26,103 nucleotides of DNA, from the NCBI GenBank assembly GCA_052035915.1, contig JBPOHE010000029.1:1-26103 (forward strand), given 5' to 3'. This DNA is from JBPOHE01 sp052035915 (GTDB lineage: Bacteria; Pseudomonadota; Gammaproteobacteria; Chromatiales; Chromatiaceae). The notes beneath the pieces were generated by a model. That model saw only the letters and a list, made by a program, of their open reading frames with translations. It did no database searches and had not been told where the DNA came from. Of the stretch, positions 7,620 through 15,907 are shown in pieces (position 1 is the stretch's first letter; every line of letters begins with the position of its first letter). A program made the position numbers and the translations under genes.

Positions 7620-8476
7620 TGAACCCCGGATTCCAACCTCCGGCCCGGGAAATCATTGCCCGCCAGGTCCGTACCGCGCTCGAAGAGGATCTGGGAACAG
7701 GCGATCTGACGGCCCAACTCATCCCCACGGAAACCCTCGCCGAGGCCAGCCTGATCACCCGGGAGGAGGCGGTGATCTGTGGTCGACCCTGGTTCGACGA
7801 GGTATTCGCCCAACTGGACTCCGGTGTGGTTGTCGCCTGGGAGCTGGCCGAAGGCGATCGCGTGACACCAGGGCAGGTCCTCTGCCGACTCAGCGGCCGG
7901 GCCCGGGCGATACTGAGCGGCGAGCGTACCGCCCTCAACTATCTACAGACCCTCTCCTGCACCGCCAGCCTCGCCCGGCGATACGCGGAGGCGGTGGCGG
8001 GCACCGGGGCGCGGGTCCTGGATACCCGCAAGACCCTGCCCGGTCTGCGACTGCCGCAGAAATACGCCGTCCGTTGCGGCGGCGGCCACAATCACCGGAT
8101 CGGTCTGTTCGACGCCATCCTCATCAAGGAGAACCACATCGCCGCCGCGGGTTCCATCACCGCGGCCCTGGAGGCGGCCCGGACCACGGCTCCAGGTGTG
8201 GACATCGAGGTGGAGGTGGAGAATCTGGAAGAGCTGCGCGAGGCCCTGGCGGGTGGGGCCAAGCATATTCTGCTCGACAATTTCACCCTCGACGGCTTGC
8301 GCGAGGCGGTTGGCCTCAGCGCCGGGGCCGCCCGTCTGGAGGCCTCCGGCGGGGTCAATCTGAGCAACATTCGGGAGATCGCCCTGACCGGGGTGAACGA
8401 TATCTCCGTCGGCGGATTGACCAAGGATGTCCGCGCGATCGACCTCTCGATGCGCTTTCGGCTGGGGTTGAGCTAG
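7619..8476 (+). CDS. nadC: Nicotinate-nucleotide pyrophosphorylase (quinolinate phosphoribosyltransferase)
   Basis: Converts quinolinate and PRPP to nicotinate mononucleotide, CO2 and pyrophosphate in de novo NAD synthesis. The protein has 285 aa, the normal family length. It carries EEDLGTGDLT near the N-terminus, GERTALNYLQTLSC, and the signature VLDTRKTLPGLR followed by KYAVRCGGGHNHRIGLFD and ILIKENH. The C-terminal barrel motifs EVEVENLEEL, LLDNF, EASGGV and DISVGGLT are also present. The ATG overlaps the FKBP stop by one base. No nadA or nadB is nearby. The gene is followed by a short hairpin and a convergent gene. Confidence 0.97.
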   Translation: MNPGFQPPAREIIARQVRTALEEDLGTGDLTAQLIPTETLAEASLITREEAVICGRPWFDEVFAQLDSGVVVAWELAEGDRVTPGQVLCRLSGRARAILSGERTALNYLQTLSCTASLARRYAEAVAGTGARVLDTRKTLPGLRLPQKYAVRCGGGHNHRIGLFDAILIKENHIAAAGSITAALEAARTTAPGVDIEVEVENLEELREALAGGAKHILLDNFTLDGLREAVGLSAGAARLEASGGVNLSNIREIALTGVNDISVGGLTKDVRAIDLSMRFRLGLS

Positions 8477-8485
8477 ACCGCAAAC

Positions 8486-8510
8486 CGAGGGCGGTAGGCG
8501 ACAGCCCTCG
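8486..8510. terminator. Hairpin between convergent nadC and sulfur-globule-like gene
   Basis: CGAGGGC and GCCCTCG flank an 11-nt loop in the 41-bp gap between two convergent genes. The position suits a bidirectional terminator. There is no T-run, so assignment rests mainly on location. Confidence 0.45.
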
Positions 8511-8517
8511 CCCCGGC

Positions 8518-8829
8518 CTATTCGGGCAACTCTTCCTTGGTGGTTGTCGAACCGCTGGCGGCCACCATCGGCGCCGGGGGATAGCCGTACCAGCCGGGAG
8601 CGCCATACCCCCAGGGAGCCCCCCACCCGCCACCGTACCAGGGGCCGCCCCAGGGTCCGGAAGACCGATATCGGTAATAACGCCAATCCCGTTCATGGCT
8701 GTCACCGAACCACCAGGACGGATCGAGCAGGTCGGTAAAGGTCGCCGCCTGGACGCTGGAAATCGCCGCCGAACAGCCGATCCCCAAGAGCGCGAGCTGG
8801 GTCAAAGTCAAGAGCCTCTTTCTGTTCAT
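8518..8829 (-). CDS. Exported Gly/Trp/Tyr-rich protein, sulfur-globule-protein-like
   Basis: A 103-aa protein with a clear Sec signal peptide (MNRKR, hydrophobic stretch, cleavage near VQAA). The mature part begins TFTDLLDPSWWFGDS, then an Arg/Tyr-rich DWRYYRYR. It continues with about 35 residues of irregular Gly-Pro-Trp-Tyr repeats such as GPWGGPWYGGGWGAPW and ends in an acidic KEELPE tail. No enzyme motif is present. The signal peptide plus Gly/aromatic repeats resemble sulfur globule envelope proteins (Sgp) of purple sulfur bacteria. This is a composition-based assignment, and another Gly-rich envelope protein is possible. The start is supported by GAGG about 10 nt upstream, and a TATAAT lies at 8877-8882. 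Confidence 0.75.
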   Translation of the reverse strand: MNRKRLLTLTQLALLGIGCSAAISSVQAATFTDLLDPSWWFGDSHERDWRYYRYRSSGPWGGPWYGGGWGAPWGYGAPGWYGYPPAPMVAASGSTTTKEELPE

Positions 8830-8876
8830 CTACTCTTTGCCTCGAATAGCCAAACAAAAACGATTACCAATATATA

Positions 8877-8911
8877 ATTATACGCTTATTTAGAGAGCGG
8901 GAAAATTCCCG
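8877..8911 (-). promoter_or_regulatory. Promoter and candidate operator of the sulfur-globule-like gene
   Basis: On the minus strand a perfect TATAAT (8882-8877) has a weak TTTTCC (8905-8900) 17 bp upstream. The inverted repeat CGGGAA-AA-TTCCCG (8898-8911) covers that -35 position, where a bound protein could act as repressor or class II activator. The transcript would have a leader of about 40 nt. Confidence 0.5.
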
Positions 8912-8944
8912 GATCCCTAGGGCTTGATGCGGATAACAGCCCGC

Positions 8945-9025
8945 GTAGGGCGGAACTCCGACAGGAGGTTTCGTCATTTCGGTGAGTTGGTACATGGCGG
9001 ATCGCCCTGCGGGCATCCGCCCTAC
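8945..9025. repeat. 81-bp palindromic element with 10-bp terminal inverted repeats
   Basis: The ends GTAGGGCGGA (8945-8954) and TCCGCCCTAC (9016-9025) are perfect inverted repeats. The right half also forms a strong hairpin (8996-9021), GGCGGAT / ATCCGCC with inner GCCC / GGGC. It has no coding capacity. It is REP-like or MITE-like and differs in sequence from the 79-bp element. Only one copy lies in this window. Confidence 0.65.
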
Positions 9026-9085
9026 AAGTAACCTAGGATGTGGTGAGCGCAGCGACCGACAAGGAGTCGGCCCGGGAGGCGGCCC

Positions 9086-10276
9086 TCAATCCCCGGGCGG
9101 GAAGACCAACCGCATCCCAGTGAAGCCGTGGCGATCCTCCCGCCGTCCCCAGGCCCGGTAGCTAGGCCTTCGCAGGCTGGCCTGGGTGTGCAGGCTGCCC
9201 CCCCGCCGGGTCGGCAGATCCTGATCGAAGTAAGGTAGCGAGACGGCCTCGTCCGGCCAGGGGACGAAGTCCGTATAGGGATGAAAGGGGTCGCCGCACC
9301 ACTCCCAGACCCGCCCATAGTCCTGCAACAGGCCCAGGCGCACCGCCACCTCCCATTGATACTCGTGTTGCAGCACCGCCCCGGCCAGTTCGCCGCCAAG
9401 ACTAGCGACCCAGTTGGCACAGGCCTGGGCCTCGTACTGGCTGATCCCCATCACCGGTTCGCTCGCCAACAGATCGCAGGGGCTATGCAGACCCAGGCCA
9501 TACCAGTGGCCCTGGTCATCCTGGCGCCAGTGATCGGGATGGGTAACCCCCGAGTCTTGCCGCCAGGCCCAGCCGTCGGGGCTCCAGAACTCGGGCTGGG
9601 CATAGCCTCCCGCCGTCATGAAGGCGAGATATTCCCCGTTGCCGACCGGTTGGGCCGCCAGCCGAAAACGACTGAGCTTGAGTATCTGCGGGGGTAACTC
9701 ATTGTCGTAGGCCTGGGGCTCGTAGCGCGAGCCGACCCGATAATGGCCCTGTTCGACGACTAGGCTGTGGTTCCGGGGCGGCTGGGCCTGGAGTCGCTTC
9801 CGCACCAGATAGCCCGACCCGCTCTCCAGCAGACGTCGTTGCGCCAGCACCTGGAGCATGGACTCGTAGTGACGGGCGTGTTCCTGGAGCAGGAACCAAA
9901 GCAGGCGGTCATCCCGCAACCAGGGAGAGGCGGGCAACTGGCCGGGATTGGCCAAGCGCCACAGGTGCTCGTCGAGGATCTCCCTGGCCCAGTTCAGCAG
10001 ATGCTCCTTGGGCGGCAAGCGGGCGCATTGTTCCCCGAGCGATAGGGCCTCGGGCTCGAAGAAGAGCCGCACCCGCTCGCTCAGATCCACATCCCCCAGG
10101 AGTTGCTCCCGCAGCCAGTAGAGTTCCTCATAGAGACTCCGCCCCAGATACCATCCCAGGGAGGCCAGTCGGGGATGATATTGCCGGGCCACCACCTCCG
10201 CCGGCTGGGACTCCACCAAATTCAACAACAATTGGTGCGCGGCGCTCAGGGCACCGAGCAAGGGTCCGCGACTCAT
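9086..10276 (-). CDS. EgtB/SUMF1-type protein with degenerate iron site
   Basis: A 396-aa protein with an N-terminal DinB-like helical domain (about 10-170) and a C-terminal formylglycine-generating-enzyme-like domain (about 185-396). The latter shows YRVGSRYEPQAYDNE, VWEWCGDPFHPY, RRGGSLHTQ and GFTGMRLVFP. The overall match is to EgtB-like sulfoxide synthases. EgtB binds iron through one His in the first helix and an HX3HXE motif. Here the first position reads LGRSLYEEL (Arg46) and the second reads EHARHYE (Glu132, His136, Glu138), so two of three ligands appear replaced. It may be an inactive relative, use another metal geometry, or belong to a separate EgtB-related subfamily. The frame opens at TTG 10300, but ATG 10276 with GAGG upstream is preferred. 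No egtD is nearby. Confidence 0.85.
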   Translation of the reverse strand: MSRGPLLGALSAAHQLLLNLVESQPAEVVARQYHPRLASLGWYLGRSLYEELYWLREQLLGDVDLSERVRLFFEPEALSLGEQCARLPPKEHLLNWAREILDEHLWRLANPGQLPASPWLRDDRLLWFLLQEHARHYESMLQVLAQRRLLESGSGYLVRKRLQAQPPRNHSLVVEQGHYRVGSRYEPQAYDNELPPQILKLSRFRLAAQPVGNGEYLAFMTAGGYAQPEFWSPDGWAWRQDSGVTHPDHWRQDDQGHWYGLGLHSPCDLLASEPVMGISQYEAQACANWVASLGGELAGAVLQHEYQWEVAVRLGLLQDYGRVWEWCGDPFHPYTDFVPWPDEAVSLPYFDQDLPTRRGGSLHTQASLRRPSYRAWGRREDRHGFTGMRLVFPPGD

Positions 10277-10316
10277 GGCTGGAAAACCTCGAAACCGCAA
10301 GCAAATCTCCCAAACA

Positions 10317-11453
<1,137 letters not shown>

Positions 11454-11520
11454 GGATGAGCGATCCTCGGTGATGAGGTCCAGCCGGGCTGGAAGGAAAA
11501 AAGATGGGACTATTGTGGCA

Positions 11521-11552
11521 GGCGCCCCCCCAACACCCAAGGGTGCGGCGCC
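11521..11552. repeat. GC-rich hairpin between the zinc-ribbon and protease genes
   Basis: GGCGCC occurs at 11521-11526 and 11547-11552, with an inner CACCC-AA-GGGTG. Reading on the minus strand, it lies just after the zinc-ribbon gene stop; a T-run follows but is more than 12 nt away. It may be a weak terminator or simply structure in the protease promoter region. Confidence 0.35.
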
Positions 11553-11574
11553 CGTGACAACTTCGGAACCGGCC

Positions 11575-13359
11575 TCAGTCCCTTCTCCAGGTGGCGTCGG
11601 TCTCGACTTCGAGGGTCAAGCTGGCCCGATCATTGCTGCCGACCGGGTCCGAAACGGCACTACTCACCTCGGCCTTGAAGAGATAGCTCCCAGTGGCGCT
11701 GAGGCTCAGCCGCTGACTGAGAACGACCCTGGCCCCGGGCGAGAGATCACCAAGCGGGCAGTGGAAGTTCCGTCCTTCCAGTTGGCAGGGACCCGCCGCC
11801 GGATGTTGTTGGTTCAATTGCCTTTGCGCCTTCCGGTCTTCGAGTACCGCCTGCATCCCATCGGCGGCGGCCTTGACATTCTTCGACCATTGGCTGGCGT
11901 CACTAATACCGAGCGAATCGCCGCTATTACCCAGGTCCTGCTGACGATCGAGGTAAGTCTGATGCACCTTGATCCCGCTCGGGGCCGCCAATCTCACCAC
12001 CACCTCCCGGGCATCGCTCGGCCCCCGGTTGGCGACCGCCAGATCGAGCCCGAATCCTTCCGTACATCCCGAGGCTCCTCTGCCCCTTCCACACCCGAAA
12101 CGGAGGCTGGCGACCTCGGAGCTGTCGGTCTTGATGGAGGATGAGCCCGAGAACTTGAGACTCAGGGCCAGATCGGCGTCCCCCTGACCGAATTCCGGAC
12201 TGAAATCCACCTTATCCTTGCCGACCATGCCGTCGAGGAAGACATCGCCGGCGGTTTCCAGGTAACTCTTCAGGTTCCAGTTGAAGACGGAAAAGAGGAT
12301 GCGCGACAACAGGGTCAACTTGGGCTCGCCGGCAACCGCCTCTCCTCTGGCCACCGCCACCTCTCTGAGCACCTCCGGCCAGGCGGCGGCCTGACCCGGC
12401 TGGACATAGCGGCTGAATCTGAGCACCACGCTATCCGTCGGGCGCAGGGGACCCAAGGCATAGCTCAACACCCCCTCCCGCTGACGCACCTGGACGTTCC
12501 GGGGCGCATTGTCGAAATCCAGGAACACCGGCAACACCGAAAAGTGTTCGTAGTCGATCTTGCCCGGCAACTGGAGACGCACCACCGTCTGCGGCTGTGG
12601 ACGCAAGCCGGTATTTAACAACTCCAGCCGATACTTGGCGACGCAACCTCCGCATTTGCCTTCGGCCACACAGCGTTCCGCCAGCGCCGGATCGATCCTG
12701 GAGGCCTCCCTGGCCCATTCCTCCATCCCCTGACCGCTCGGGCAGAGCAACGCCATCTCGGGCTTGTAGATGATCTCGTAGGTCGGTCGATCAAAGATCG
12801 ACACCCCGGTCACCAGCATCAACACCAAGCCGATGGCCATCAGTATGAACTTCGTGCTCTTGAAAAAGCCGAGCGGTACCACCGAGCCGAGAGCGAATGA
12901 CGACGCCCCCTCCTCCGCGGTCGATATCGACTTGGCCGGAGCCGCTGCCGGGGCGGTTCGGGAGGCCGGGCGGTATTTGGCCACGATCACCCCGCATTGG
13001 GGGCAGGTCCCGGTGGTGGCGAGGGGATCCTGGGGATCGCTGGCGCCATACCCGCATTTGGGACAGGTCTGAGTGACCGCGACAGCGGCCGGGGTGGCGA
13101 TCGGCTCCAGGGACAAGGACAAAGGTTCGGGTTCCAGTTCCAGCCGACAACAGGCCCCAAGCCCTTCCAGGGTCTGTTGCAGCCGTTGCGCGCCGGGAAG
13201 GTCCAGGCCCTGACGCACCTGGGTCGGCTTTCCCTGGAGCAGACCCAGCCGATACTCCAGAGGTTTTGAGGTCAGCTGGGCCAGGGCCTCGGCGACCTCC
13301 TCGGGAGATCGCCCCTGAGCCACCGCCCCGGTCATGATCACTCGATAGCGTCCGTCCAT
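11575..13359 (-). CDS. Zinc-ribbon, single-pass membrane protein with DUF11-like domain
   Basis: A 594-aa protein of unknown function. The N-terminal 75 residues (YRVIMTGAVAQGRSPEEV to ACCRLELE) form a small alpha/beta domain that I recall from other gammaproteobacterial zinc-ribbon proteins. Next come two CxxC pairs (CPKCG near 99, CPQCGVIVAKY near 119) that should bind Zn, then a membrane segment (about 168-187). The rest should be periplasmic. It includes a Cys-rich CVAEGKCGGC, a first beta-sandwich-like region (YRLELLNTG to LGPLRPTDSVVLRF) and a C-terminal DUF11-like domain. That domain reads VANRGPSDAREVVVRLAAPSG, then CPLGDLSPGARVVL and SDPVGSNDRASL, with an internal insertion of about 60 residues. 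It could sense or scaffold envelope components. It precedes the protease gene on the same strand by 121 bp. Confidence 0.8.
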   Translation of the reverse strand: MDGRYRVIMTGAVAQGRSPEEVAEALAQLTSKPLEYRLGLLQGKPTQVRQGLDLPGAQRLQQTLEGLGACCRLELEPEPLSLSLEPIATPAAVAVTQTCPKCGYGASDPQDPLATTGTCPQCGVIVAKYRPASRTAPAAAPAKSISTAEEGASSFALGSVVPLGFFKSTKFILMAIGLVLMLVTGVSIFDRPTYEIIYKPEMALLCPSGQGMEEWAREASRIDPALAERCVAEGKCGGCVAKYRLELLNTGLRPQPQTVVRLQLPGKIDYEHFSVLPVFLDFDNAPRNVQVRQREGVLSYALGPLRPTDSVVLRFSRYVQPGQAAAWPEVLREVAVARGEAVAGEPKLTLLSRILFSVFNWNLKSYLETAGDVFLDGMVGKDKVDFSPEFGQGDADLALSLKFSGSSSIKTDSSEVASLRFGCGRGRGASGCTEGFGLDLAVANRGPSDAREVVVRLAAPSGIKVHQTYLDRQQDLGNSGDSLGISDASQWSKNVKAAADGMQAVLEDRKAQRQLNQQHPAAGPCQLEGRNFHCPLGDLSPGARVVLSQRLSLSATGSYLFKAEVSSAVSDPVGSNDRASLTLEVETDATWRRD

Positions 13360-13441
13360 CGGTCCTGCCCCCTTTACGCCCGACCCCGTTTTTTGTGTGG
13401 AGATTTCCGGCGGTGATCATACCCCCAACCTTTCCTTTGTC

Positions 13442-13813
13442 CTATCTGCTCGCCCGGTTCGCCTCCGGACCGAGCGGCGGTCCCCCCATCTCCGTGGCTG
13501 GTGGATCGAAAAACTCATAGATCAACATGGTCGAGGCGCCGGTGAGAAACCCCAGGGAGCAGCCGGTCGATATATAAGGGACGGCGGCTACCACCGTGAG
13601 TCCGGTCAGAGCCAGATACCCTGTTATCGCACCAAAAGTGGCGCCGAGCAGGCAGCCGCCGACCATGTATCTCTCAAGACGATAATGGTATTCGATGTTC
13701 TGGATCTGCTCCTCGGTCAGTTCGCGGGCCTGGGCGCCGCTCAGCATGAGGGCGATCAGGAGGCCGCAAAGCCATTTCAGGATCTTGTTCAGCCTCACTG
13801 TGAAGACTCCCAT
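13442..13813 (-). CDS. Small exported or membrane protein of unknown function
   Basis: 123 aa from the ATG. A hydrophobic N-terminus (LKWLCGLLIALMLSGAQA) looks like a signal peptide. The mature part starts RELTEEQIQNIEYHYRLERY, followed by two hydrophobic, Gly/Ala-rich segments (GGCLLGATFGAITGYLAL and AVPYISTGCSLGFLTGAS) that resemble a glycine-zipper hairpin. The tail is Pro-rich. A GTG at 13798 (five codons in) has GGGAG 8 nt upstream and may be the true start. It lies 82 bp upstream of the zinc-ribbon gene on the same strand. I do not recognise the family. Confidence 0.75.
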   Translation of the reverse strand: MGVFTVRLNKILKWLCGLLIALMLSGAQARELTEEQIQNIEYHYRLERYMVGGCLLGATFGAITGYLALTGLTVVAAVPYISTGCSLGFLTGASTMLIYEFFDPPATEMGGPPLGPEANRASR

Positions 13814-13969
13814 GGGTGGAAAGCGGATCGGTCGAGAGATCCTCGAGGGTGTCCGACCTCGGTTCAGGCCGTCCCAACCCCGACTTCATCTCTGACTCCG
13901 AGTATAGTTAGGCTCGGCAGGCAAGGGCCGCGAAGGGAGATAGGGGCGCTCCATCATCCCGGGCATCGA

Positions 13970-14046
13970 CTGAAAATGGCCGATTATTGTTCTTTTTTAG
14001 AGAACAATACCGTATTAATTGACCGAATTGTTCTTTATAAGAGAAC
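13970..14046 (+). repeat. Paired-dyad module, copy B
   Basis: The same CTGAAAATGGCC box as copy A (13970-13981) is followed by dyads GTTCT-N7-AGAAC at 13989-14005 and 14030-14046, with starts 41 bp apart. The first dyad extends to 9-bp arms (13985-13993 / 14001-14009). The box-to-dyad offset (19 bp) is identical to copy A although the sequence between the arms has diverged. This points to conservation of the arms and the spacing. Confidence 0.7.
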
Positions 14047-14087
14047 GAAAAACCCTTCCAAACCCCCCAGGCCCGGAAACGCGCGGG

Positions 14088-14153
14088 TTGGCGATGAGCG
14101 AAGCGAATCCCGGCTCTTGTGGATCAAGCCGTTTCGCCTGACCGGACACCAGG
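14088..14153 (+). repeat. Decayed copy of the 79-bp element
   Basis: The left half (TTGGCGATGAGCGAAGCGAA then TCCCGGCT) matches the element closely. The right half keeps only fragments such as GTTTCGCCTG and GGACACCAGG. It lies 41 bp downstream of paired-dyad module B. Confidence 0.65.
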
Positions 14154-14194
14154 ATGGCGCCTTACTTCATGCGGGAAAACCAGACAGGAATTGG

Positions 14195-14746
14195 TCAGAG
14201 ACCATCCAGTAGGCTGCGTTGTTGCAATTTCATCAGTTCTTCGTCGGAACAGGCCAGACTCAGCCCCATCTCCCGGGTCCAGCTCAAGGCCAGGGACCAG
14301 CGCTCGCCAGGGGGGCGCCAGAGATGGACCGCCTTGCCGTCCCCGCGCCGGATCGCCCCGATGCGGCTGGCCTGACTGCGTACATAGTTGGGAAACCGGC
14401 TGAGGTCCTCGGGCTGTCCATACTTACCGCCGATGGACTGGAGGAGATCGTCATATTTCAGCAGGGTGGGATTATCGTACTTGCGGACGACCTTATAGAT
14501 ACGCCCCTGGTAACCGAGCACATAGACCAGGTCGGAACCCTCCCCATAGATCAACGCCAGCCGCTCCCCCTCCCGTTGTTCGGCGACATAGCCGGGCTGG
14601 GACCTCGCCAACTGGTTGATATCACCTCCCAGACAAAAGCGATTGAACACCAGCTTGGTGCAGGTCTCCGCGGCGGTGACAGGACCGACCAGGAGCCACA
14701 GAAGCCCGAGGACGCAGAGCCGCGGACCCAAGACATTGCCTCCCAT
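14195..14746 (-). CDS. Exported protein of unknown function
   Basis: 183 aa with a Sec signal peptide (LCVLGLLWLLVGPVTAAE). The mature protein starts TCTKLVFNRFCLGGD, with two Cys about ten residues apart, and a third Cys sits near the C-terminus (SLACSDEEL). It has an alternating hydrophobic pattern (LALIYGEGSDLVYVLGYQGRI) suggesting a beta-rich fold, then a YDDLLQSIGGKYGQP segment. No known family is recognised. ATG 14746 is chosen because GGGGAG lies upstream and the signal peptide begins there, although the frame stays open to 14917. It is the last gene of the xthA string, 19 bp after the Mut7-C gene. Confidence 0.8.
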   Translation of the reverse strand: MGGNVLGPRLCVLGLLWLLVGPVTAAETCTKLVFNRFCLGGDINQLARSQPGYVAEQREGERLALIYGEGSDLVYVLGYQGRIYKVVRKYDNPTLLKYDDLLQSIGGKYGQPEDLSRFPNYVRSQASRIGAIRRGDGKAVHLWRPPGERWSLALSWTREMGLSLACSDEELMKLQQRSLLDGL

Positions 14747-14765
14747 GACCTTTCTCCCCTTTACA

Positions 14766-15530
14766 TCAGGACTGATCGCACGCCGTCGCCGCCTCGATAC
14801 GCCCCACAAGGGCCGACAAACGGTCATAGTGAGAACCACGCCAATACAGCCGTCGGCAACCCGGACATTCCCAGAAGCGGTCGAATATCTCCGCCACCCG
14901 GGTCGGCAAACGCGCACGGACTTCCTCCTTGACCACCGCGGACAAGACCCCGTTACATTCCAGACAACGGCTGAAGGGCTGGAACAAGCGCCGCAGATCC
15001 AGCCGACGCACCACCTCCAGCAACTGTTCCAGAGGGGCGGTGGCCCGTATGTAACAGCCCCGGGTCAAGGCGCGATGCATCAGCAGGGCGCGGTCCTTGC
15101 TGAGCAGGATCCGGCTCTCCCTCGAGGCCAGCCCGACCAGGAGTGGGTCATCGAAATCCTTGGGATAAGTGGTATCGAAACCGAGCAGGCGCAGATATCT
15201 GGCCAGACCACCGAGATGGGCATCGGCGAGAAACCTCGGGGTTCGCAAGGGCCGCTCACGCAGTCGAAGCAAGGGCGTGATATCCAGGGCCTCGAACATC
15301 GGGTAGACGCTGATCCTGTCACCCTCCTCCACCCGGTACTCGAACCCACGACTGGTGCCATTGACCAGGATGAGGTCCACCTCGGTATGGGGAACACCCA
15401 GGGATTCGATCAGATGACGCACCGGGACCGGGGGCTGGAACTCGACCTCGATCTCCTGCTTGCGCTGGGACGGCGGCAGGAAATCGTTCAGTTCCGCGTA
15501 AAAACGCAGCCGGGCGCCGAGCGGTTTCAT
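14766..15530 (-). CDS. Ubiquitin-like/Mut7-C RNase domain protein
   Basis: 254 aa in two parts. The N-terminal ~85 residues (ARLRFYAELNDFLPP, VNGTSRGFEYRVEEGDRISVYPMFE) look like the MoaD/ThiS ubiquitin-like fold that often precedes Mut7-C. The C-terminal part starts RFLADAHLGGLARYLRLLGFDT, the signature of the PIN-like Mut7-C RNase, with DPLLVGLASRESRILLSKDR. It ends in a zinc ribbon of two CxxC pairs (CLECNG and CPGCRRLYWRGSHYDRL). It is predicted to cleave RNA; the substrate is unknown. ATG 15530 is used because the fold begins directly after it. It follows the unknown 122-aa gene by 8 bp. Confidence 0.9.
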   Translation of the reverse strand: MKPLGARLRFYAELNDFLPPSQRKQEIEVEFQPPVPVRHLIESLGVPHTEVDLILVNGTSRGFEYRVEEGDRISVYPMFEALDITPLLRLRERPLRTPRFLADAHLGGLARYLRLLGFDTTYPKDFDDPLLVGLASRESRILLSKDRALLMHRALTRGCYIRATAPLEQLLEVVRRLDLRRLFQPFSRCLECNGVLSAVVKEEVRARLPTRVAEIFDRFWECPGCRRLYWRGSHYDRLSALVGRIEAATACDQS

Positions 15531-15538
15531 CTCCCGCT

Positions 15539-15907
15539 TCAATGCACCCGCTGTTCCAGTCCGGCTAGAAGGCGCCGCAGCTCGTCGGCGAAGAGATTGG
15601 TGTCGTCCTCGGCCCGCCCCAGCCTCCCCCGCTCCAGACGGTACCTCAGCGCGGCGACCAGTGTTTCTTCCGGCTCCCATTGCCCCTCGAGGCTGGCCTC
15701 GGAGTCGTGGCTCGCGTTCACCTCATAGAGCCCGCCCGCCTGACGAAAGAGGACAAAGGCCTCACCACCATAGGAATCCGCCACATAGGAGGCGAGCAGG
15801 ATCTCGATGCTGTCCAAGGCCCCCGGGGGCAAGGCGAAATCCCGGCACAGCGTTCGCTGATTGGCCTCCCGCCATCGATGCAGAAAGAGCCCCCCGCCGC
15901 GGTTCAC
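15539..15907 (-). CDS. Small cytoplasmic protein of unknown function, coupled to xthA
   Basis: 122 aa from a GTG whose bases overlap the xthA stop (GTGA), so it is likely translated by coupling. It has no signal peptide or membrane segment. Visible blocks are LFLHRWREANQRTL, DSIEILLASYVADSYGGEAF, VLFRQAGGLYEVNASHDSEA and a charged C-terminal helix (TNLFADELRRLLAGLEQRV). I do not recognise the family. The frame extends further upstream within xthA, but those residues (Gly/Pro/Arg-rich) look like a frame shadow. The context between a DNA repair nuclease and an RNase suggests nucleic-acid metabolism, by inference only. Confidence 0.75.
   Translation of the reverse strand: MNRGGGLFLHRWREANQRTLCRDFALPPGALDSIEILLASYVADSYGGEAFVLFRQAGGLYEVNASHDSEASLEGQWEPEETLVAALRYRLERGRLGRAEDDTNLFADELRRLLAGLEQRVH

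Larger units (their letters stand above)
13814..14194. other. Second repeat-rich, gene-free stretch
   Basis: 381 bp between two minus-strand genes. It holds paired-dyad module B (13970-14046) and a decayed copy of the 79-bp element (14088-14153). The promoter of the small membrane protein gene at 13813 must lie on its left side, but no clear -10/-35 is visible. An open frame from ATG 13976 runs 78 codons through both repeats and into the next gene; it is treated as a doubtful reading. Confidence 0.6.

Noticed and set aside
13397..14212. A 271-codon plus-strand frame
   Set aside because: It runs through the antisense of a small membrane protein gene and two repeats; only its last part from 13976 is kept as a doubtful microprotein reading.
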